DNA from: an uncultured Bacteroidales bacterium | GTDB lineage: Bacteria; Bacteroidota; Bacteroidia; Bacteroidales; Paludibacteraceae | Direction: 5' to 3' | Assembly: GCA_937885465.1 (NCBI GenBank) | Contig: CAKZZM010000177.1 | Location: forward strand, 1 to 64,000 | DNA length: 64,000 bases | Shown here: in pieces, positions 16,107-24,420 of the stretch | Layout of the letters: every line of letters starts with the position of its first letter | Numbering within the stretch: position 1 is the first letter of the stretch | The notes under the pieces: model-generated | Databases searched by the model: none | The model's input: only the letters and a program-made list of their open reading frames with translations | What the model was told of the DNA's origin: nothing | Made by a program: the position numbers and the translations under genes

Positions 16107-17585
16107 ATGAAAAAATTATCTGTCATAATATTAAGCATTATATGCGTCAATGTAGCTATCAGCGGTCAGCAGAAACGCGAGTTACGAGGAGTATGGATAG
16201 CGACTGTTGCTAATATCGATTGGCCAAGCAAAGAGGCTGTCGGCAATGCCGCTTTGCAGAAACAAGAGATGCTTTTCCTGCTTGACAGCCTCGCTGCCCT
16301 GCACCTTAATATGGTTATCTTTCAGATACGACCTACAGCGGACGCACTTTACGAATCAGAGTTAGAGCCGTGGAGTATATGGCTCACGGGCAAGCAAGGT
16401 GAGAATAACGATGAGCACTACGACCCGTTAACCTTCGTCGTGGAAGAGGCGCACAAACGCTGCATCGATGTGCATGTATGGCTTAATCCGTATCGTTTGA
16501 ATATCGGTTTCACGCCCGATGAACTGCACGCCTCGCATATCTACAATAAGAAACGCAACCTCTTCGTCAAATATGGCAAACAGTGGTACTTCAACCCCGG
16601 ACTGGACGAGACACGCGACTGGCTGACGAAAGTGGCAGTTGACATAGTCAGCAGATACGACATTGACGGACTTCACTTTGACGATTACTTCTATCCGTAT
16701 CGCATAGCAAATGCAGAGTTCCCCGATGATAAGACCTTCAAGCAACACCCGAGAGGTTTTACCGACAAAGCAGCATGGCGACGCAATAATGTCGATTTGA
16801 TAATAAAAGAGTTGCACGATACTATTCACACTATTAAGCCATGGGTGGAGTTTGGCATATCTCCATTCGGCGTGTGGCGCAACAACAGCACCGACAGCAT
16901 ACGAGGCTCTGCCACTAAGGCAGGTATTCAGAACTACGACGACCTCTATGCCGATATTTTGCTTTGGCTTGAAAACGGTTGGATCGACTACGTTGTGCCA
17001 CAACTATATTGGGAGATTGGTAAAAAGGTGGCAGACTATGAGGTGCTATCTCATTGGTGGGCTGAATATACATACGGCAAGAACCTATATGTAGGGCACT
17101 CGCTCAGTTCATTAGGAAAATCGAAGGTGGAAGCATGGATGCGTCCGAACGAGATTTGCCGTCAGTTGCGTATGAATAAGACTATACCTCAGATACAAGG
17201 CTCCGTATTCTTCCCTGCACACGACCTTATCGAAGGCAGATTAGGACTATGCGACTCGTTGCTCAACGACTACTACCTCTACCCTGCCCTGCCGCCAAGC
17301 GTATGCAGCGGAGAACATCAAATCCCTGATGCGCCGGCAAAGATCAGTCTTACCGCCGTGGATAATATCGTCAGTCGGCTAACATGGCAACCCGTTCAGA
17401 ATGTTAACCGGTATGTCGTATATGCTTTTCCTACATATCAAACACCTGATTTCGACAACCCGCAATATATCTATTGCATCACAAACGATACAGAAATAAC
17501 CTTCTCTTTCGACCCTGAAGAATATATAATTTGCGTCACCGCGATTGACCGCTATCACCACGAATCAATGCCCGCCGTTCTCTAA
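16107..17585 (+). CDS. Glycosyl hydrolase-like family 10 (GHL10/DUF187) secreted protein
   Basis: 492 residues with a signal peptide (about 1-20). The TIM-barrel core shows LRGVWIATVANIDWPS, LHLNMVIFQIRPTADALY, HVWLNPYRLN, DGLHFDDYFYPY and FGISPFGVWRN, hallmarks of the GHL10 family of secreted glycosidases annotated as family 10 glycosylhydrolases. The C-terminal 90 residues look like a fibronectin-type domain (PAKISLTAVDNIVSRLTWQP). The family is thought to cleave cell-wall or exopolysaccharide linkages; the substrate is not established. The stop lies 8 nt before the recF start. Confidence 0.75.
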   Translation: MKKLSVIILSIICVNVAISGQQKRELRGVWIATVANIDWPSKEAVGNAALQKQEMLFLLDSLAALHLNMVIFQIRPTADALYESELEPWSIWLTGKQGENNDEHYDPLTFVVEEAHKRCIDVHVWLNPYRLNIGFTPDELHASHIYNKKRNLFVKYGKQWYFNPGLDETRDWLTKVAVDIVSRYDIDGLHFDDYFYPYRIANAEFPDDKTFKQHPRGFTDKAAWRRNNVDLIIKELHDTIHTIKPWVEFGISPFGVWRNNSTDSIRGSATKAGIQNYDDLYADILLWLENGWIDYVVPQLYWEIGKKVADYEVLSHWWAEYTYGKNLYVGHSLSSLGKSKVEAWMRPNEICRQLRMNKTIPQIQGSVFFPAHDLIEGRLGLCDSLLNDYYLYPALPPSVCSGEHQIPDAPAKISLTAVDNIVSRLTWQPVQNVNRYVVYAFPTYQTPDFDNPQYIYCITNDTEITFSFDPEEYIICVTAIDRYHHESMPAVL

Positions 17586-17592
17586 CTGCAAT

Positions 17593-18780
17593 ATGTACCT
17601 TAAAAATCTCACAATATTAAACTACAAAAATATCCGCGAGGCGAATCTCACCTTTGCGAGTAAGATGAATTGTTTTATCGGTCTGAACGGACAGGGGAAG
17701 ACGAATATCTTAGATGCTGTTTATTACCTCAGTTTCACTAAATCAGCATTTACTGCCATTGATTCGCAAACCATCACCCACAATGAGCAGTTTGCAATGA
17801 TTCAAGGTCTATACGACAATGCAACGCCGTCTGCTCACCTGTCGTCACCATCATTCTTAACGACTGACGAACCCGCAGAAATGCCCTCAGAAGAAGCCGA
17901 CACCTTTCAGGTATCGTGCGCACTACGGCGTGGCCTGAAAAAGCAGTTTCGATATGGTAAGAAAAGTTACGAACGCCTACATGACCATATCGGTGTCATA
18001 CCCCTTGTGATGGTTTCCCCCTCAGATGCGGAACTAATCATCGAAGGCTCCGACATAAGGCGGCGGTTTGCTGACGGTGTCATCTCGCAATATAACCGCC
18101 ATTATCTCAGCGCTCTCACCGATTACAATGCCCTTCTTGCTCAGCGCAATGCGCTCCTAAAGCAGTGCGATGGCGCGGCGGACAGACTGCCGCACGATGT
18201 GATGGACATAATAGAGGAAAAAATGTCCGCCCTCGATATACTTATCTTCGAAGAGCGCACTCACTTTATTGAGCGCTTCATTCCCTATTTCCGCAGGGTA
18301 TATAACAATATAGCGCAAGGTGCTGAGACCGTGGATATCAACTACAAGTCTCAACTGCAAAACAGAGATATACGCACCTCTCTTCGCGACACACGACCAA
18401 GAGACGTTATCCTCGGTTGGACATCACAAGGTATTCATAAGGATGATATGGAAATGATTTGTGACGCATACCCGCTTAAGCAAGTTGCGTCACAAGGACA
18501 ACAAAAGACATGTATTCTCGCAATGAAATTTGCGCAGGCTCTCTTCCTCGTAAATGAAGGACTGCCAAAACCCATTCTGCTACTGGATGATATCTTCGAT
18601 AAGTTAGATGCTGAAAGGGTGGAACGAATTGTTGAACTGCTGCACTCCGATGATTTCGGACAAATTTTCGTCACGGATACCGACCGCCAGCATATTTCCA
18701 CCATTCTCTCCCACCATAAAGAATACTCGATGATCTTCAATGTTGCAGCAGGCGAGGTACAGCCTTTACCGCTTGATTAG
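17593..18780 (+). CDS. recF: DNA replication and repair protein RecF
   Basis: 395 residues from the ATG at 17593, chosen because MYLKNLTILNYKNIREANLT is the usual RecF opening; the longer open frame from 17545 overlaps the preceding gene. Walker A is GLNGQGKTN, the SMC-type signature is SQGQQKTCILAMKFAQ, and Walker B is PILLLDDIFDKLD. RecF loads RecA at gaps with RecO and RecR. The start is 8 nt behind the GHL10 gene and the 3' end overlaps parA by 15 bp in convergent orientation. Confidence 0.9.
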   Translation: MYLKNLTILNYKNIREANLTFASKMNCFIGLNGQGKTNILDAVYYLSFTKSAFTAIDSQTITHNEQFAMIQGLYDNATPSAHLSSPSFLTTDEPAEMPSEEADTFQVSCALRRGLKKQFRYGKKSYERLHDHIGVIPLVMVSPSDAELIIEGSDIRRRFADGVISQYNRHYLSALTDYNALLAQRNALLKQCDGAADRLPHDVMDIIEEKMSALDILIFEERTHFIERFIPYFRRVYNNIAQGAETVDINYKSQLQNRDIRTSLRDTRPRDVILGWTSQGIHKDDMEMICDAYPLKQVASQGQQKTCILAMKFAQALFLVNEGLPKPILLLDDIFDKLDAERVERIVELLHSDDFGQIFVTDTDRQHISTILSHHKEYSMIFNVAAGEVQPLPLD

Positions 18781-19524
18781 TTCGCGGGCGAGGGCAATAT
18801 AGTTTTGAGCACCTTTCGATGATTTGTCGTAGTCTATTACCGACAGACCGTGAGAGGGAGCTTCCGACAAGCGCACATTACGAGTAATAACAGTAGAGAA
18901 CACCAATTTCCCGAAATGCTTTTTCACCTCTTCATACACTTGCGCTGAAAGGCGTAAGCGATTGTCGTACATAGTAACAAGAAAACCCTCTATTTGCAGA
19001 TTAGGATTAAGTTGCGATTTTATAATCTTTATAGTATTAAGTAGTTTGGCTATTCCCTCCAAAGCAAAGAACTCAGCCTGAACAGGTATAATAACCGAAT
19101 CACTTGCCGTAAGTGCATTCACAGTAATCAATCCTAACGAAGGAGAACAGTCAATAATAATATAATCATACTTTGCTCGAATAGGACTCAGCAAATGCTT
19201 TAGAATGTTCTCTCTATCATCTAAACCGAGCATTTCTATCTCTGCACCTACAAGGTCAATATGCGAAGGAATAATATCTAATCCCTTTACTGCTGTTTCT
19301 CGGATAGCTTGTTCTGCTTCCGCGCCATTTATCAAACACTCATAAAGCGTTGTACCCGCATTGTGAATATCTACACCGAGACCCGACGAAGCATTAGCCT
19401 GAGGATCGGCATCTATAAGTAACACACGCTTTCCTTCCTTTGCAAGGGCAGCACTGAGGTTGATGGCACTCGTCGTTTTACCTACTCCACCCTTTTGGTT
19501 TGCAACTGAAATAATCTTTGACAT
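18766..19524 (-). CDS. parA: Chromosome partitioning ATPase ParA (Soj)
   Basis: 252 residues. The deviant Walker A motif KGGVGKTTSAINLSAALA is at residues 10-27, and the other motifs LLIDADPQANASSGLGVD and DYIIIDCSPSLGLITVNAL are in place. ParA moves the chromosome origin region together with ParB. A parB gene, usually next to it, is not seen downstream, where the convergent recF end overlaps instead. It has its own promoter at 19554-19584. Confidence 0.9.
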   Translation of the reverse strand: MSKIISVANQKGGVGKTTSAINLSAALAKEGKRVLLIDADPQANASSGLGVDIHNAGTTLYECLINGAEAEQAIRETAVKGLDIIPSHIDLVGAEIEMLGLDDRENILKHLLSPIRAKYDYIIIDCSPSLGLITVNALTASDSVIIPVQAEFFALEGIAKLLNTIKIIKSQLNPNLQIEGFLVTMYDNRLRLSAQVYEEVKKHFGKLVFSTVITRNVRLSEAPSHGLSVIDYDKSSKGAQNYIALARELIKR

Positions 19525-19553
19525 AGACTTTCTACTTTATCACTTACCGCCTG

Positions 19554-19584
19554 CAAAGTTACATATTTTTTCTGATAGCAACAA
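19554..19584 (-). promoter_or_regulatory. Promoter of parA
   Basis: Minus strand TTG (19582-19584), 20 nt, TAACTTTG (19554-19561). Predicted start near 19548, leader about 24 nt. Confidence 0.6.
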
Positions 19585-19636
19585 CTTTTTTATAAAAAAT
19601 TCTGCTCGGCATATATCACCCTCTCTCGCTATATAC

Positions 19637-19670
19637 AAAATAACGCTACCTGTACAGATAGCGTTATTTT
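19637..19670 (-). terminator. Terminator behind the ferredoxin gene (bidirectional shape)
   Basis: A perfect 12-bp stem, AAAATAACGCTA (19637-19648) against TAGCGTTATTTT (19659-19670), with a 10-nt loop. It starts 17 nt after the ferredoxin stop and ends with T-rich sequence on both strands. Confidence 0.75.
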
Positions 19671-19686
19671 TTGTTTTTTATCTCTC

Positions 19687-19851
19687 TTAGAGTGAAATTG
19701 CGCCGCTCGGACAAACACTTGCGCATGTACCGCACTCAGTACACTCATCAGGGTTGATAGAATAGATGTCGCCCTCAGAGATGGCGCCCATCGGACACTC
19801 GTCGATGCAAGTACCGCATGCAACGCAGTCGTTAGAAATCTTGTAAGCCAT
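19687..19851 (-). CDS. 2[4Fe-4S] ferredoxin
   Basis: 54 residues, read directly from the minus strand: MAYKISNDCVACGTC opens the protein and two C-x2-C-x2-C-x3-C-P clusters follow (CVACGTCIDECP and CTECGTCASVCP). This is the standard clostridial-type low-potential electron carrier of anaerobes, used with pyruvate:ferredoxin oxidoreductase and hydrogenases. It is a single-gene transcript: promoter at 20044-20074, leader of about 190 nt with R1 repeats, and a terminator at 19637-19670. Confidence 0.95.
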   Translation of the reverse strand: MAYKISNDCVACGTCIDECPMGAISEGDIYSINPDECTECGTCASVCPSGAISL

Positions 19852-19915
19852 AATCGTTTATATTTAAAAATTTAAAATGCAAAACAAAACACTACCATTG
19901 TTTTTGTTTTGAGAA

Positions 19916-19990
19916 GTGGAGAACATCTCCGAACGTTCTAAAGTGGAGAACGTCTCCGAACGTTCTGAAGTGGAGAACGTCCCCAAAGTC
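19916..19990 (+). repeat. R1 hairpin repeats, cluster in the ferredoxin leader
   Basis: Near-complete R1 copies at 19916-19938 and 19943-19965 (core GAACGTCTCCGAACGTTC, first copy with one change) and a partial copy at 19970-19990. The core is a hairpin, GAACGT against ACGTTC around CTCCGA. Spacing between copies is 27 nt. A further half copy follows at 19995. Confidence 0.85.
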
Positions 19991-20043
19991 TGAAGTGGAG
20001 GACGAAAACCACAATCCCCAAAAATGATTAGTTAAATCGTATG

Positions 20044-20074
20044 CAAAGGTAATTCATTTTAATTATATACGCAA
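20044..20074 (-). promoter_or_regulatory. Promoter of the ferredoxin gene
   Basis: Minus strand TTG (20072-20074), 20 nt, TACCTTTG (20044-20051). Start near 20038; the leader is about 187 nt and contains the R1 cluster. Confidence 0.6.
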
Positions 20075-20247
20075 GAAAAAAATAAAAAAACACGTTTATA
20101 TACCAATTTTTGGGTATAAAAACGTGTAATATGCAGGATATTCATCTCCCGCTCGGCATCTTCAAGAGGAATAAACTCGTGCCTGTTAGGTAATTTGACA
20201 TTATACCAACTACGCACGTAGTTTACTTTGACGCATTGCAAAACCAT
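20059..20247 (-). CDS. Possible small or remnant protein ahead of the ferredoxin promoter
   Basis: A 62-codon frame from the ATG at 20247 (VKVNYVRSWYNVKLPNRHEF, then IPLEDAEREMNILHITRFYT). It is not a family I recognise. What supports transcription here is a strong minus-strand terminator at 20090-20127, which has no other gene to serve. The frame runs through that hairpin, so the last residues are doubtful; the gene may be a remnant whose true end was lost. The open frame upstream of 20247 is only translated R1 repeat. Confidence 0.25.
   Translation of the reverse strand: MVLQCVKVNYVRSWYNVKLPNRHEFIPLEDAEREMNILHITRFYTQKLVYKRVFLFFSCVYN
20090..20127 (-). terminator. Strong minus-strand terminator
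   Basis: ACACGTTTATATACC (20090-20104) pairs with GGTATAAAAACGTGT (20113-20127) with one mismatch. On the minus strand it is followed by a run of T with a single A (20089 down to 20075). No T-run follows on the plus strand, so it ends a minus-strand transcript coming from above 20127. Confidence 0.75.
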
Positions 20248-20466
20248 AATTACGGGTTCAGAACGTTCGGAGACGTTCACCACTACTATATGCGTTGCAC
20301 GGTTGCTCAAAATCCCGCTATCGGAGAGAGCTATACCTGCTTATGTAAAAACAAAAATCACATTTTAGTGCATATTAGTATGGCAAACAAAGATACCTCT
20401 TTCTCCCGATGTTATTTCAAAAAAATTGAATTTTTGCGTTTTTCGCGCAAAAAACCTAAGCAATTA
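20128..20466. other. Intergenic stretch upstream of tatA
   Basis: Besides the doubtful minus-strand frame ending in this area and one inverted R1 copy (20261-20283), nothing further is supported up to the tatA promoter at 20467. A longer plus-strand frame across it overlaps tatA out of frame. Confidence 0.5.
20261..20283 (-). repeat. R1 hairpin repeat, single inverted copy
   Basis: GAACGTTCGGAGACGTTC is the reverse complement of the R1 core, followed by the matching ACCAC flank. Confidence 0.85.
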
Positions 20467-20497
20467 TTGCACAATTTGCGGAAAAACCTTACCTTTG
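20467..20497 (+). promoter_or_regulatory. Promoter of tatA
   Basis: TTG (20467-20469), 20 nt, TACCTTTG (20490-20497). Start near 20503, leader about 100 nt. Confidence 0.6.
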
Positions 20498-20603
20498 CAG
20501 TAAAGACCCGTAAGTGCGAGTGTCCCCGCTTGCGACAAAATAACGAGTTTGGAACTCTCGAAAACAACGGACTTAATTTTTCATTCTTAATTTATATTCC
20601 ATC

Positions 20604-20804
20604 ATGCTTGGAACAACTGAAATCATCATTATTGCCGCCGTTATCTTGCTACTTTTCGGTGGTTCGCAGATTCCCAAACTGATGCGCGGCATCGGTCAGG
20701 GTGTCAATGCCTACAAGAAAGGTCTTGCGGGTGAAGAAGACGAGGACGAGAAGAAAGCCACTAATTCAGCCCCTCAACAATCCAAAGAGGAAGCCGCCGA
20801 ATAA
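20604..20804 (+). CDS. tatA: Sec-independent translocase subunit TatA
   Basis: 66 residues with the TatA plan: a short N-terminal membrane helix (TEIIIIAAVILLLFGGSQIP), the FG-x-x-x-x-P hinge, an amphipathic helix (KLMRGIGQGVNAYKKGL) and an acidic, unstructured tail. It forms the pore or membrane-thinning patch of the twin-arginine system that exports folded proteins. tatC follows at 20969; no tatB is present, as is usual where one TatA/E protein serves both roles. Confidence 0.9.
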   Translation: MLGTTEIIIIAAVILLLFGGSQIPKLMRGIGQGVNAYKKGLAGEEDEDEKKATNSAPQQSKEEAAE

Positions 20805-20809
20805 CCCCG

Positions 20810-20906
20810 AATCGGTCATTGCTTTTTAATGATTACGGTTTTACTTTTGAATAATTTTTTGCTGGTTTGAAGTCGCAAGGGGGTTCAATTGTAATAATGA
20901 CCGATT
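20810..20906. repeat. 11-bp inverted repeat framing the tatA-tatC gap
   Basis: AATCGGTCATT (20810-20820) and AATGACCGATT (20896-20906) are exact reverse complements separated by 75 nt. The left arm overlaps the -33 box of the tatC promoter (20819-20849). Possible roles are a two-site operator or a hairpin separating tatA and tatC messages; neither is shown. Confidence 0.6.
20819..20849 (+). promoter_or_regulatory. Promoter of tatC
   Basis: TTG (20819-20821), 20 nt, TACTTTTG (20842-20849). Start near 20855, leader about 114 nt that includes the right arm of the inverted repeat. Confidence 0.5.
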
Positions 20907-20968
20907 TGGGACAAATTGCCTCTTTCTTTTATGCTCGGCTTATATGCCGAAAATTAAACAATCGGTAA

Positions 20969-21766
20969 ATGGCAAATGAAATGTCGTTAGGCGAGCACTT
21001 CGAGGAACTGCGAGGTGTGTTATTGCGCGGGCTTATGGCTTGGGCGGCGGGTTTCGTCGTTTGCTTCGCGCTGCGCAATCTGCTTTTTCGGTTTTTATTT
21101 GCACCTGCAAGTAGCGACTTCATACTCTATCGCGGTCTGTGTCGCCTCAGCGAATGGACGGGTTGGGCAAGCCTGTGTCCGGAGTCGTTCGAGTCACATT
21201 TCATCTCCACTGAACTGACGGCACAGTTCACAACTCATCTCAGTGCCTCACTTTGGGGCGGGTTGGTGTTGGCGGCACCTTATATAATCATCCTTCTATA
21301 CCGCTTCGTTGCCCCAGCCTTATACGAAAAGGAACGGTGGTTCTCAGTCCGCCTGACCATTGTAGCATCGCTGCTTTTCTTTGCGGGCGTGGCAATAAAT
21401 TATCTGCTCATTTTTCCCCTCTCTTATCGCTTCCTCGCCACATATCAGGTGCAGGAGGATGTAGTGAATACGATAACGCTCTCGTCATATATCTCATCGT
21501 TCCTCGTACTATCGCTGATGATGGGCGTAATGTTTGAACTGCCCGTTGTTACTTGGCTGCTTGCCCGCATGGGTTTTGTGGACAAAAAAAGCCTGCGGCA
21601 TTACCGCAAGCATGCTTTGGTTATTATTATGATTGTTGCCGCCGTCATAACCCCGACCGGCGATGCCGCAACTCTCTGCATCGTTACGCTACCTATCTAC
21701 CTTCTCTACGAATTATCAATCCTTGCTATTCCGACAGCAAATCAGAAAGCAGAAGATCACAGTTGA
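20969..21766 (+). CDS. tatC: Sec-independent translocase subunit TatC
   Basis: 265 residues with six hydrophobic segments. The N-terminal signature MSLGEHFEELRGVLLRGLMA and the region APYIIILLYRFVAPALYEKE are typical of TatC, the receptor for twin-arginine signal peptides in the inner membrane. The C-terminal half has FELPVVTWLLARMGF and AAVITPTGDAATLCIVTLPI. It partners with TatA upstream. It ends 17 nt before the convergent bamA end. Confidence 0.9.
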   Translation: MANEMSLGEHFEELRGVLLRGLMAWAAGFVVCFALRNLLFRFLFAPASSDFILYRGLCRLSEWTGWASLCPESFESHFISTELTAQFTTHLSASLWGGLVLAAPYIIILLYRFVAPALYEKERWFSVRLTIVASLLFFAGVAINYLLIFPLSYRFLATYQVQEDVVNTITLSSYISSFLVLSLMMGVMFELPVVTWLLARMGFVDKKSLRHYRKHALVIIMIVAAVITPTGDAATLCIVTLPIYLLYELSILAIPTANQKAEDHS

Positions 21767-21783
21767 ATTAAAGGAAGTTAGCA

Positions 21784-24387
21784 CTATAACTCCTGACCGA
21801 GTACAAAGTGGAACTGGCTCTTGCCGTAACTATCGGAGCCGTTGATTTTATCAAAGCCCCACCCCCAGTCGATACCCATCAGGCCGAACATTGGCAAAAA
21901 GATACGTACGCCCAGACCGAGTGAACGCTTGAGGTCAAACGGGTTAAAGTCTTTTATGTCCGCCCAGCAGTTACCGGCCTCAGCAAACCCGAGTAACCAA
22001 ATAGTGGCATTCTGCTCAAGCGATACGGGGTAACGTAACTCCATAGTATATTTATTATAGACATATCCGAGGTTACGCCCGACTGCAGGGTCGTATGGTG
22101 TCAGCGAGCCTGAGGAGTAACCACGCATAGCAATATAATCGGTGGAGTAAGAGGAGTAAGAGGTCATACCGTCACCACCCATATAGAACGACTCGAACGG
22201 TGACTTGGCGTACTTGTTAAAATGCCCTAAATAGCCGAACTCCGCGCGTGCCATAAGCACGAGTTTTGAGTCTTTTGTAAGCGGAGTGAACACTTTCCCT
22301 GAGAATTTCCACTTATGATATTCGAGCAAGTTATACCTCTCCGACACATTCATTGTAGAATAGTCTTTGCCGTTCATAAGCGACCAAGGCGGCGTTATCT
22401 TCAGCGACAAGGAGAACTGCGAACCGCGACGAGTATAGATGGGGTTATCTATCGAGTTACGCGATAGGTTAAGAGTGATAGCGAGGTTGTGCGAGAGGCC
22501 ATCAGAGATAAGCAGATATGGCCACGACTTCATCATATACAGTTGATACGACAACTCCCCATAGAAAGTGAAATAGTCGTCGGGCCAGTGCAGACGCTTG
22601 CCATACCCTATTGAGGCACCGAGTGTTCTCAGATACTTATCGGGGTCAGCCTCCTGCTCTTGCAGTTGTTGGTAATAATCGTTATAATTGCTTCCGTAAG
22701 AATTGTAATAATAAGTAGAATACGTGGAATAGAGGCTGTTATAAGCGTTTATATATCTGTCGGAATAGCCCGTCTGCATGGCGAAGTAAACACTTGCGCT
22801 GAGCGAGTTAGGTCTCTTTCCTCCCACCCATGGTTCGAGGAAAGAGATGGAGGCAGAGGTGTAATACACACCATTCGTGCGAGCATTGATAGTGAAAGTC
22901 TGACCCTCACCTTGCGGAACGATGCGATACGCCTTCTTATTGAAGAGATTTTGAATAGCGAAGTTAGTAAACTTCAATCCGAGTGAACCTACCAAACCTG
23001 TTGCCCCCCAACCGAGTGAGAACTCTATCTGGTCTGACGACTTAGTCTCCAACTGATAGGTTATATCCACCGTTCCGTTATCGGGATTAGGCTGAATATC
23101 CGGCACAAGTTTCTCTTGGTCGAAATGCCCCATCTGCGCCAATTCACGCAGCGAGCGCATGATATCCGACTGCGAGTACAGCTGTCCCGGCTTGGTGTAC
23201 AACTCGCGCCTTACAACATGCTCATATACGCGGGTGTTACCTACTATATTAACCTCATTAATAGTGGCGGGCTTACCTTCATACATTCGCATCTCGAAGT
23301 CGATACTGTCACCCTCTATCTTTATTTCAACAGGGTCGATATTGAAAAACAGATAACCGCGGTCAGTATATAGTTTTGCCACGGCATCGTCGTTCTCACT
23401 CAATCGCTTATTCAGTTCTTTAAGGTTATACACATCGCCTTTCTTGATGCCCAACACCATATTCAAAGTCTCGTATGGATAGACGGTGTTACCCACCCAT
23501 TGAATATTGCGGATATAATATTTCTCGCCCTCGGAGATTGTCATATAGACATCCACTTTCGTCGGGTCCTCAGGTGCAGGCACAACGGAATCGGCAACGA
23601 TATAGGCATCGCGATAGCCGTTCTCGTTATACTTTTCTATAAGCGTTTTCTTATCTTTCTCAAACTCGTCGGCAACGAACTTCTTTGTTCGGAAGAAGTT
23701 AATGATATTGTTATCATTAGTCTTCTTCATAGTGTGGTTTATCTTATTATGCGTAAATGCCTCGTTACCGGTGATATATATTGCATTAATTTTCGTCTTC
23801 TGCTTCTTATCAACCCTTACTGTTACTTTTACATATCCGTGATGGTCCGGGTCATCCTGTTGCAACACCCGCACATCAGCATTGAGAAAGCCTTTGTCGG
23901 CATAATACTTCTTCACCACCGTCTTGGCGCGGTCGGCAAGGTTAGGAGTCATCTGGCTACCCTTGTTTATTCCGACCTTTACCTCTATATCTTCCTTCTC
24001 AGACTTTTTCACTCCCTCATAAGTGATATCACTCACCCTCGGACGCTGTTTCAAAGCAATATTCAGCCATATCTTTTGTCCCTCAATCTTTGTTGCCTCA
24101 ATCTTCACATCAGAGAAGAGACCTTGTTTCCAAAACCGCTTAACAGCCTTCGTTATCTGTTCGCCGGGCACCTCTATCTTATCCCCAACTGCCAAACCGG
24201 AAAAACCGATAAGTACGAAGTCTTCGTACGCATCGGCTCCTGATACGGTTATACCTGCAATCTCGTAAGTCCTACGCTGCAGCCCGTACTCAATCTTCGG
24301 GAGAGAAACCACCGCCGTGTCTTGCGCAATAATCAAAGCGGAGGCGGCAAATAGCGAGAATAATATTATCGTTAAAAAACGCTTCAA
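21784..24387 (-). CDS. bamA: Outer membrane assembly factor BamA
   Basis: 867 residues. A signal peptide (about 1-21) is followed by POTRA repeats (about 40-440; for example IAGITVSGADAYEDFVLIGF, VSDITYEGVKKSEKEDIEVK, IRNIQWVGNTVYPYETLNMV, INEVNIVGNTRVYEHVVRRE) and a 16-strand barrel with the conserved loop motif MRGYSSGS. It inserts beta-barrel proteins into the outer membrane. It is the last gene of the operon DUF6089-uppS-bamA. The OmpH/Skp chaperone genes that often follow bamA in Bacteroidales are missing here; tatC comes instead in opposite orientation. Confidence 0.95.
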   Translation of the reverse strand: MKRFLTIILFSLFAASALIIAQDTAVVSLPKIEYGLQRRTYEIAGITVSGADAYEDFVLIGFSGLAVGDKIEVPGEQITKAVKRFWKQGLFSDVKIEATKIEGQKIWLNIALKQRPRVSDITYEGVKKSEKEDIEVKVGINKGSQMTPNLADRAKTVVKKYYADKGFLNADVRVLQQDDPDHHGYVKVTVRVDKKQKTKINAIYITGNEAFTHNKINHTMKKTNDNNIINFFRTKKFVADEFEKDKKTLIEKYNENGYRDAYIVADSVVPAPEDPTKVDVYMTISEGEKYYIRNIQWVGNTVYPYETLNMVLGIKKGDVYNLKELNKRLSENDDAVAKLYTDRGYLFFNIDPVEIKIEGDSIDFEMRMYEGKPATINEVNIVGNTRVYEHVVRRELYTKPGQLYSQSDIMRSLRELAQMGHFDQEKLVPDIQPNPDNGTVDITYQLETKSSDQIEFSLGWGATGLVGSLGLKFTNFAIQNLFNKKAYRIVPQGEGQTFTINARTNGVYYTSASISFLEPWVGGKRPNSLSASVYFAMQTGYSDRYINAYNSLYSTYSTYYYNSYGSNYNDYYQQLQEQEADPDKYLRTLGASIGYGKRLHWPDDYFTFYGELSYQLYMMKSWPYLLISDGLSHNLAITLNLSRNSIDNPIYTRRGSQFSLSLKITPPWSLMNGKDYSTMNVSERYNLLEYHKWKFSGKVFTPLTKDSKLVLMARAEFGYLGHFNKYAKSPFESFYMGGDGMTSYSSYSTDYIAMRGYSSGSLTPYDPAVGRNLGYVYNKYTMELRYPVSLEQNATIWLLGFAEAGNCWADIKDFNPFDLKRSLGLGVRIFLPMFGLMGIDWGWGFDKINGSDSYGKSQFHFVLGQEL

Positions 24388-24396
24388 ATAGTGAAT

Positions 24397-24420
24397 GTTA
24401 TGAGTTATGAGTTATGAGTT
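24397..24420. repeat. 7-bp tandem repeat, junction 6, partly coding
   Basis: GTTATGA three times in a row, then GTT. It covers the stop codon of uppS: the minus-strand reading of the repeat supplies the last residues THNS and the stop, so the C-terminus of UppS is repeat-derived. Confidence 0.85.

Noticed and set aside
20236..20682. 148-codon plus-strand frame upstream of and across tatA
   Set aside because: It contains the tatA promoter and overlaps tatA out of frame; composition is not protein-like.
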